Assembly (NCBI GenBank): GCA_031266495.1
Contig: JAISAX010000142.1
Coordinates: 1 to 11,988 of the forward strand
DNA length: 11,988 nt
Origin: Opitutaceae bacterium
GTDB lineage: Bacteria; Verrucomicrobiota; Verrucomicrobiae; Opitutales; Opitutaceae
Reading direction: 5' to 3'
The translations under genes and the position numbers were made by a program. The notes under the pieces are model-generated. The model saw only the letters and a program-made list of their open reading frames with translations, did no database searches and had not been told where the DNA came from. Positions 7,801-11,988 of this stretch are shown here, piece by piece (position 1 is the stretch's first letter; each line of letters starts with the position of its first letter).

Positions 7801-8847
7801 CCCGGGATCGGCAGCGCCACCATGCTGCAAGGCGACCGCGGGCAATGGTTTCTCATGTCCATCGACGGACTCTTCATCTCGTCGCTTTTTCAGGACCTGC
7901 GCGGAATTTTCACGATGGATGAAACCATCATCGGCGGAGAAAGCTTCGGGGGCCATTTCTGGCGCGTGACCGATGGCCCGATGAAAGGCAAGGTGCTGTT
8001 GCAGACGGGCAAGGTCGTTTACTCGATTTTCGAAGTGCTGAACCTCGACACCCTGCGCCGCCGGACGGTGGCGCTTGATGTATCCGCCGGGGACATCCGC
8101 CGCGGGACCGAACTCGCCGCCGCGCAACAGGGGGGAGGGAGGGGAGGGGAGGCTCCGCTGGTTATTACCACGGTTGAGCGCCTCCCCGAAAGCGCTCCCG
8201 AGCCTGCGTTGAGGCGCGAAACCGCGCTGGCGCCGGGATGTGCCGTCACGCTGGTTGAGGAAGCGAACAACCCGTCGTGCTGGTTCAAGGTGTCCTTGCT
8301 GACCGACCGTCGCGAACTTGCAGCTGTCTGGGAAGTTTCCGACCCGTCGCCGTGGAAAAACGGCGCCGACCGTTTCACCCACGCCTTTGCCGGAGGCGAT
8401 GCCGTTGACCTCAAGCTGGATTCGCCAGGCCTGGGCGCCATCCGATTGCTGGCGGCTCCGCTGGGGGGGAAGCCGCAGGCAGTTTTTTGGCAGAAAAAGG
8501 CCGCGATGAAGGAGAATGCCCAGGTTTACGCCGTCGGCAACAATCCCCGCGCCGCCCGCGCCTTTGATATTGTCCGGGTTCTTTCCCATGCGCGTATCGA
8601 CGTCAAGACTACAGCATCCGGTTACACCGTGCTCCTGCGCGTGCCGCTGGCCGATCTCGGACTCGATGGCCGGAACCTGCCCGAAGCCATCGCGGGCGTC
8701 GCCGGCGTGATTTTCTCCGATGCCGCTGGCACGGACCGCGTGGCCCGGCTCTACTGGCACGACAAACAAACCGGCATGGTCAACGACGTGCCCACCGAAT
8801 CGGACATCGTTCCCTCGCGCTTCGGAAAAATCCGCGTCATCCCTTGA
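4834..8847 (+). CDS. Large exported CBM9-like / FlgD-Ig / beta-propeller protein
   Basis: A 1337-residue protein with a signal peptide (basic, hydrophobic stretch to about residue 36, likely cleaved near LPAQTA). Residues about 55-290 resemble a CBM9-like/DOMON carbohydrate-binding fold: VVIDGNDNDWD, GLYYLARIRDDDPMKN, QGDAVQLRVIFDD, RPWDDGRGYNMEVFLPW. Residues about 320-392 match a FlgD-type Ig module (IEDASGRRVRNLFGQYPREG, then YWDGLDDSGKPVPAGRYTA). A long beta-propeller-like region follows (about 393-1090), with FDNQGRAWIAEA and SVWNPDGSFADEFFG, a Pro5 linker at 655-659 and a canonical EF-hand loop DRNGNGKIDTDE at 856-867. After a Gly-rich hinge (about 1100-1105) comes a second CBM9-like domain to the end (VSDPSPWKN, GGDAVDLKL). 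No catalytic motif is recognised and there is no PEP-CTERM tail, so secretion or periplasmic location is inferred. ATG 4834 is preferred; the frame is open to TTG 4807. It is followed after 11 nt by a paralog. Confidence 0.85.
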   Translation: MRYLIIIKSFAFRLCRPIRLVAWAAAFSGSILPAQTAVTKASPMSLNSEVIAVPAPEGAPVVIDGNDNDWDLSAGVWSYNSPDIVDTYSVWTHLMWDQKGLYYLARIRDDDPMKNAASGIDFARSWQGDAVQLRVIFDDRTGDEHQMHMNLYYSSPDKKPWLIVRHGGMKNKPPYDRTGPARPDLQARFGETPDAAGGRIAMRPWDDGRGYNMEVFLPWTWLRLGGAAPKPGDAFVFGWETLWAPATPAGKEPETGYAHRLADGVKDASTNRIFMFRARDGWGRAVIAEKGGLDVTENQRQLQREKLAALVDFTTKGSIPIRYSLPAVTGTARREVTIAIEDASGRRVRNLFGQYPREGDTVTDYWDGLDDSGKPVPAGRYTAIVLDHEPIGVKLFSTLYNAGTPPWVTSDKNVNWGSDHGAPAAIASQGERVIVAFSLPEAGVGLDCYRNGRGLEWSSRNSAADMAVTDDFIYTFEYDMWVSTFKVSRIDLASGRLVPFDGGKGGALVSRELALKTPATAAKAGASASSVIKGAEAISFAGRASIAAGKNALWLLTPDAMVCRMDMETAAISEERPAGGLISLRSRNGKIYGIFNDNGLKSLWSLTGELQREKRLLDLSAMEEPRRFGVSGDASRFAICDAARNQVFIYQLASPPPPPLPVVIGKPKPGEARAGGRFDRDDIMAPASVDFDNQGRAWIAEATWNIHRTSVWNPDGSFADEFFGATPYGATHGFVFPHDATRFIAMGLEFRIDPAIAPHTRKSAEVPLFFHPQLAKTQGQIHRVAIPGGGTAEFAIGTGSNAQGCLLIYRRDSNGEFIPAAGVFGKMAKRRLQRANSYPQVIAQLPDAAKPRAWTDRNGNGKIDTDELTDLDSYTPLYWSSGWVRPDMSILTPDMRLYPLKGCNEHGVPLYDFSHPAPVPNPIVARDAQGATGTPVMDSAGNITDGIRFHTTEGRRGAWPNPYGRHDAPGARRGVLIAPFRTNGVVEGLPGIGSATMLQGDRGQWFLMSIDGLFISSLFQDLRGIFTMDETIIGGESFGGHFWRVTDGPMKGKVLLQTGKVVYSIFEVLNLDTLRRRTVALDVSAGDIRRGTELAAAQQGGGRGGEAPLVITTVERLPESAPEPALRRETALAPGCAVTLVEEANNPSCWFKVSLLTDRRELAAVWEVSDPSPWKNGADRFTHAFAGGDAVDLKLDSPGLGAIRLLAAPLGGKPQAVFWQKKAAMKENAQVYAVGNNPRAARAFDIVRVLSHARIDVKTTASGYTVLLRVPLADLGLDGRNLPEAIAGVAGVIFSDAAGTDRVARLYWHDKQTGMVNDVPTESDIVPSRFGKIRVIP
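6794..6811. repeat. C10-T-C7 tract inside the first large gene
   Basis: C10 (6794-6803) and C7 (6805-6811) are separated by one T. In frame they encode five consecutive Pro in a linker between propeller segments (LASPPPPPLPVV). Loss of one C would bring TGA at 6821-6823 into frame; gain of one C would bring TGA at 6867-6869 into frame. Either change would cut the protein to about half length. The aligned region of the second paralog has no such tract. Confidence 0.85.
8130..8152 (+). repeat. Interrupted G tract with G-quadruplex pattern in the hinge of the first large gene
   Basis: Runs G6, G3, G4, G4 and G2 are separated by single A residues. Four runs of at least three G with one-base loops satisfy the standard quadruplex pattern, and they lie on the coding strand, so the mRNA would carry it too. 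In frame it encodes QQGGGRGGEA between the propeller and the C-terminal CBM9-like domain. The second paralog has a pure G12 run at the equivalent place. Confidence 0.75.
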
Positions 8848-8858
8848 ATCCATTCCAC

Positions 8859-11800
8859 ATGAACCTCCCCCTCCCCCCCCCCCTGTTCCTGCGTAAATCG
8901 CGTTCGGCGTTTCACGTTTTTCTCCCGGGCCTTGCCGCCGCCGTGCTCGCGCTGTGGGCTCCGCTTGCGCTCGGCGATGACGCGCCATGGGAAGTATTGT
9001 CGGACGGCTCTGTCCCTGAAGTGGCACTCGCATTGTCATTGTCTGTCAATGACAGCGGCGACGCGAGGACGATGACGTTTCGCGTCCGCGTCGGGGAAAT
9101 GCAGCCCGGCTGGCCGCGTCCGTCGGTCAAGCTGGGCGTGGCGGCGGCGCGAACAGTCATTCTCGAGGACAAGGCGGCGGACGTGCGGCACCGGGACGGC
9201 GGCTGGTTTTACGCGTTCACACTGCCCGCGCCTAAGGGGGGCGCGGATTTTCGCCGGGCGTTGATGGTGGAGTGGCGCAACGCCGGCGGACAGACGGTCG
9301 CCAGCCAGAATTTTTTCATGCCGCGTCCGTCACCGGTTTTCGATGACATCGCGGTGTCGCCGGAGACGTGGGGCGTGTTCAGCATGGCGGAGCACGAGAG
9401 GCGGCTGGCCCTGCTCGGGCAACGGATCGTGATTCCTCTCGAACAGCCGCTCGACGGGAAGGCGTCCGTCGTCATTGAGAACGCCGGGGGGCGGCGCGTG
9501 CGCAATCTTGTATCGGGAAAATCATTCGAAAAAGGCCGGCATGAAATCGTCTGGGATGGGCTTGACGAGGCGGGCGCGGTTGTCGCGCCGGGGCCGTATC
9601 GCTGGCGGGCGGTTTCCCATCCCGGCATCGTCCCCGAGTTGCTCATGTGGTTTTACATCCCGGGCGACACGCCTTGGGAAAACAACGCGACGAGCGCGTG
9701 GATGGGCGAGCACAGCAACCCGGCGAGTGTCGCCGCGCACGGCGGCAAGATTCTTCTCGGTTCTCCGCAAGCCGAGGTTGGCTACAACCTTGTTCTGACC
9801 GATCTTGATGGAGCCAAGAAGGCTCACGCGAAAATGTCGTGGTTCGTCGGATTGGGGGACTTGCAGGTCGCTCTCGGCCCCGGCCGCATGTTCGCGCTCA
9901 GCGAGGGATTCGCCCACTACAATACGGTCTGGAAGGAAGACGACGGCAGGCAATACATGCACGGCAACCTGGTGCTCCTCGCGTGGGACCACGAGGGCAG
10001 GCCGAAGCCGTTCAACGGGAAGAACGGCGAGCGCGTTGTCCGCTCCTACAAAAAACCGCTGGACGAGATTCCGGGCTACCGGCGGAAGTTTTCCGTCGGC
10101 AATCTGCGCGGCGCACTCTGGCTCGGCAGTCGGCTCTACGTCTCGCTTCATAACGAGAGCATGATCCTCATCCTCAATCCGGAAAACGGCGCGGAGCTTG
10201 GCCGCATCCAGGTCAAGGATACCGGTCCGCTGGCGACGGACGGGCGGGCGATCTACGGCGTTCAGGGAACACCCGAAACCGGCTTTGGCGTGTTCCGCAT
10301 TGCCAGCCCTGCGCCCGGCGCGAAGGCGGAGCACCTGTTCGCGGTTGCGTTGAGCCGCCCGCAGCCCGCATTCGATGCATATGGCAAAAAATGGCCGGTG
10401 GCGACCGCCCTCGCGGCAAGCCCCGCCGGCGAGCTGTTCATCGCGGACAACGGCATCGACCAGAACATCAAGGTCCATGCCGCGGACGGGGCGAAAAAAG
10501 GCGCCTTGTTGCGCGAAATCGGCGCGCGCGGCGGGCGCGCCCCGCGCGGCCCGTGGACACCCGGTTCCCTCCTCATGCCCTTCGGCCTCGCCCTCGACTC
10601 GCGCAACCAGCTCTGGCTGGCGGAAAACGAGCCGACGCCCCGCCGCATCAGTATCTGGAACCCGGATACTGGCGTGGTCACGAGGGAGTTGTTCGGCCCG
10701 GCCTGTTACGGGGGGACCGGCGCGGGCTTCGACCCGCTCGACGCTTCGCGCTGGCTGGCGGGCGGCATGGCCTGGGATGTTGATTTCGCGGCCAAAACCG
10801 CCCGCATTCGCTCGGTGCTGCACCACCAGACAAAGCCCGGCCAATTCGCCGGTCCCGCGCCCGGCCAGACGGCGGAGGTGTCCGGCGGCAACAACGTCCA
10901 GATCATCCACCACGGCGGGCGCACCTTTTTCCTGACCAAGGGCCGCTGCCTGAAACTTTTCGAGTTGCTGCCCGATGACGGCGGCGCGCGCCTGTGGGCC
11001 GTGCTCGGCAACCTCGCTTCGTGGCAGTCCTCGACGCCCCGCTGGGCGGTGCCGGAAATCTTCACGAAGCACCCGAAACTCGCTGCCGAACTGTCTGCGT
11101 TCAAACGTCCCGACGGGCATTTTCTCGACTTGCTCAACAACGACTCCGAGAAGGGCAGCCGTTACGCCGCGCGCTACAATGTGTTGTGGATCGACCGCAA
11201 TGGCGACGAGGTCGCGCAGGTGGAGGAGTTGCAGGTTTCCGGCCCGGACGGCGACCGCCTCAACGTGCCTTACTGGGGTTCGTTCAACCTCGACCTCGAT
11301 CTGGAATTTTTGGTTGAACGCAAGAACGACTGGGCGCGGACAACGTTGAAGCTGCACGGTTTCCTGCCGTCCGGCGCGCCCGATTACCGACTTGATGATG
11401 TTACGACTGAAGCCGTCGGCATAAAAAACTACGCGCCGAAGGATCTGCAATTCACCATGGCCGACCGGCACGGACGTCTGTTGGTCAACGCCACACCGCT
11501 TGCCGCGATTGATCCTGACGGAAGCCTCCGCTGGACCATGCGCAATGACTGGCCGGGTGTCCACGGCTCGCATCGCGCCCCGCTGCCCGAAACCGGTCTC
11601 CTGCAAGGTCCGCTCTCCTTTCTCGGTTGCGCGCCGCTCGACGAGCAGGGCGACGTCTCCGTCATCAACGGCAATTACGGACGCTCCTACGCCATCACGA
11701 CGGATGGACTTTATCTCGACGAGTTTTTCAAGGACCTCCGCATAACCACGAAAGCCGACGCCACGCGGCAGGGTGGCGAGGTCTTCGGCGGATACTTTGG

Positions 11801-11988
11801 CCGCGACGAAAAAACCGGGCGACATTTCCTTCATTACGGCAAGCGCTCGTTCCAGATTTTCGAGATGCGCGGGCTGGATAAAATCACGCGAAGCGGGGGC
11901 ACGCTGGACGTCACCGAACAACAGGTTCTCGCCGCGCAACACGCACAGGGGGGGGGGGGAGGGATGGTCGCGAAACGTCCCAAAAGGC
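8859..11988 (+). CDS. Large exported FlgD-Ig / beta-propeller protein, paralog of the preceding gene (3' end beyond the window)
   Basis: An uninterrupted frame of 1043 codons runs off the window end. The signal peptide is basic (LRKSRS) then hydrophobic, likely cleaved after LALG near residue 39. Residues about 40-186 are an unassigned beta-rich domain replacing the N-terminal CBM9-like domain of its neighbour. Residues about 187-253 are a FlgD-like Ig module (IENAGGRRVRNLVSGKSFEK, then WDGLDEAGAVVAPGPYRW). The beta-propeller-like region contains LDSRNQLWLAENE and SIWNPDTG, plus a degenerate EF-hand loop, DRNGDEVAQVEE, at 779-790, where the paralog has a canonical one. Near the end, TTDGLYLDEFFKDLR and GGEVFGGYFGR align with SIDGLFISSLFQDLR and GGESFGGHFWR of the neighbour, then comes a Gly5 hinge (1031-1035). 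By analogy a C-terminal CBM9-like domain probably follows. The start is ATG 8859, 11 nt after the upstream stop, with no Shine-Dalgarno, suggesting an operon with coupled translation. No enzyme motif was recognised. Confidence 0.85.
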   Translation, partial: MNLPLPPPLFLRKSRSAFHVFLPGLAAAVLALWAPLALGDDAPWEVLSDGSVPEVALALSLSVNDSGDARTMTFRVRVGEMQPGWPRPSVKLGVAAARTVILEDKAADVRHRDGGWFYAFTLPAPKGGADFRRALMVEWRNAGGQTVASQNFFMPRPSPVFDDIAVSPETWGVFSMAEHERRLALLGQRIVIPLEQPLDGKASVVIENAGGRRVRNLVSGKSFEKGRHEIVWDGLDEAGAVVAPGPYRWRAVSHPGIVPELLMWFYIPGDTPWENNATSAWMGEHSNPASVAAHGGKILLGSPQAEVGYNLVLTDLDGAKKAHAKMSWFVGLGDLQVALGPGRMFALSEGFAHYNTVWKEDDGRQYMHGNLVLLAWDHEGRPKPFNGKNGERVVRSYKKPLDEIPGYRRKFSVGNLRGALWLGSRLYVSLHNESMILILNPENGAELGRIQVKDTGPLATDGRAIYGVQGTPETGFGVFRIASPAPGAKAEHLFAVALSRPQPAFDAYGKKWPVATALAASPAGELFIADNGIDQNIKVHAADGAKKGALLREIGARGGRAPRGPWTPGSLLMPFGLALDSRNQLWLAENEPTPRRISIWNPDTGVVTRELFGPACYGGTGAGFDPLDASRWLAGGMAWDVDFAAKTARIRSVLHHQTKPGQFAGPAPGQTAEVSGGNNVQIIHHGGRTFFLTKGRCLKLFELLPDDGGARLWAVLGNLASWQSSTPRWAVPEIFTKHPKLAAELSAFKRPDGHFLDLLNNDSEKGSRYAARYNVLWIDRNGDEVAQVEELQVSGPDGDRLNVPYWGSFNLDLDLEFLVERKNDWARTTLKLHGFLPSGAPDYRLDDVTTEAVGIKNYAPKDLQFTMADRHGRLLVNATPLAAIDPDGSLRWTMRNDWPGVHGSHRAPLPETGLLQGPLSFLGCAPLDEQGDVSVINGNYGRSYAITTDGLYLDEFFKDLRITTKADATRQGGEVFGGYFGRDEKTGRHFLHYGKRSFQIFEMRGLDKITRSGGTLDVTEQQVLAAQHAQGGGGGMVAKRPKR
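8867..8883. repeat. C5-T-C11 tract inside the signal peptide of the second large gene
   Basis: C5 (8867-8871), T, then C11 (8873-8883) begin six bases after the start codon and encode the Pro-rich start MNLPLPPPL. Gain of one C would bring TAA at 8894-8896 into frame; loss of one C would lead to TGA at 9073-9075. Either would abolish the protein before the mature domain. It mirrors the C12 tract at the start of the neighbouring paralog. Confidence 0.85.
11948..11963. repeat. G12-A-G3 tract in the hinge of the second large gene
   Basis: Twelve consecutive G (11948-11959), then A and GGG, encode five Gly directly after the propeller-like region. The tract is at the same structural position as the interrupted G tract at 8130-8152 in the paralog. 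What lies downstream is outside the window, so the effect of a length change cannot be read here. Confidence 0.85.

Noticed and set aside
7531..9039. A 502-codon open frame on the minus strand
   Set aside because: It spans the end of the first large gene and the start of the second in antisense; no domain or plausible start context, and the plus-strand genes are clearly real.
9522..11942. An 806-codon open frame on the minus strand
   Set aside because: It lies wholly antisense to the second large gene, whose frame shows a signal peptide, an Ig module, propeller-like repeats and homology to its neighbour. The antisense translation is low-complexity Arg/Ala/Val-rich with no recognisable domain, as expected from high-GC third positions.

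Overview
The window looks like a high-GC chromosome segment from a Verrucomicrobiota bacterium, most likely of the Opitutaceae type. This is inferred from an exosortase-sorted (PEP-CTERM) protein with autotransporter-type beta-strand repeats, a FAD-dependent oxidoreductase with a discoidin-like C-terminus, very large secreted CBM9/beta-propeller proteins, and weak or absent Shine-Dalgarno sites. No rRNA, tRNA, CRISPR array or transposase gene was seen.

Left part, minus strand: a PEP-CTERM/PATR-repeat surface protein (3486 to 1858) is followed after 23 bp by a FAD-dependent oxidoreductase (1834 to beyond base 1). The two are probably one transcription unit. The oxidoreductase frame runs into an extraordinary C-tract (28 consecutive C on the plus strand, read as Gly codons) at the window edge.

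Middle, 3487-4833: a small plus-strand remnant of a second PEP-CTERM anchor (to 3707), then a minus-strand UPF0175/DUF3368 toxin-antitoxin module. The antitoxin is intact. The toxin has an apparent one-base deletion near its start and Asn where the family has its N-terminal Asp, so it is probably dead. A 374-bp non-coding region follows, with a G10 run, a perfect inverted repeat TGTAAC-N6-GTTACA and a weak candidate promoter for the plus-strand genes.

Right part, plus strand: two tandem, related, very large exported proteins 11 bp apart (4834-8847, and 8859 to beyond 11988). Both have a signal peptide, a FlgD-like Ig module and a long beta-propeller-like region holding an EF-hand-type loop; the first also has CBM9-like modules at both ends. 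They probably act outside the cytoplasm on carbohydrate or the cell envelope, but no catalytic function can be assigned.

The most unusual signal is a set of six pure C or G runs of 10 bases or more. They sit at matched places in the two paralogs (a C run by the start, a G run at the hinge after the propeller), plus one mid-gene run in the first paralog, one in the oxidoreductase tail and one intergenic. At least two lie where a one-base length change would put the gene out of frame and stop it quickly. This makes the locus a candidate set of phase-variable secreted proteins, subject to ruling out homopolymer sequencing error.
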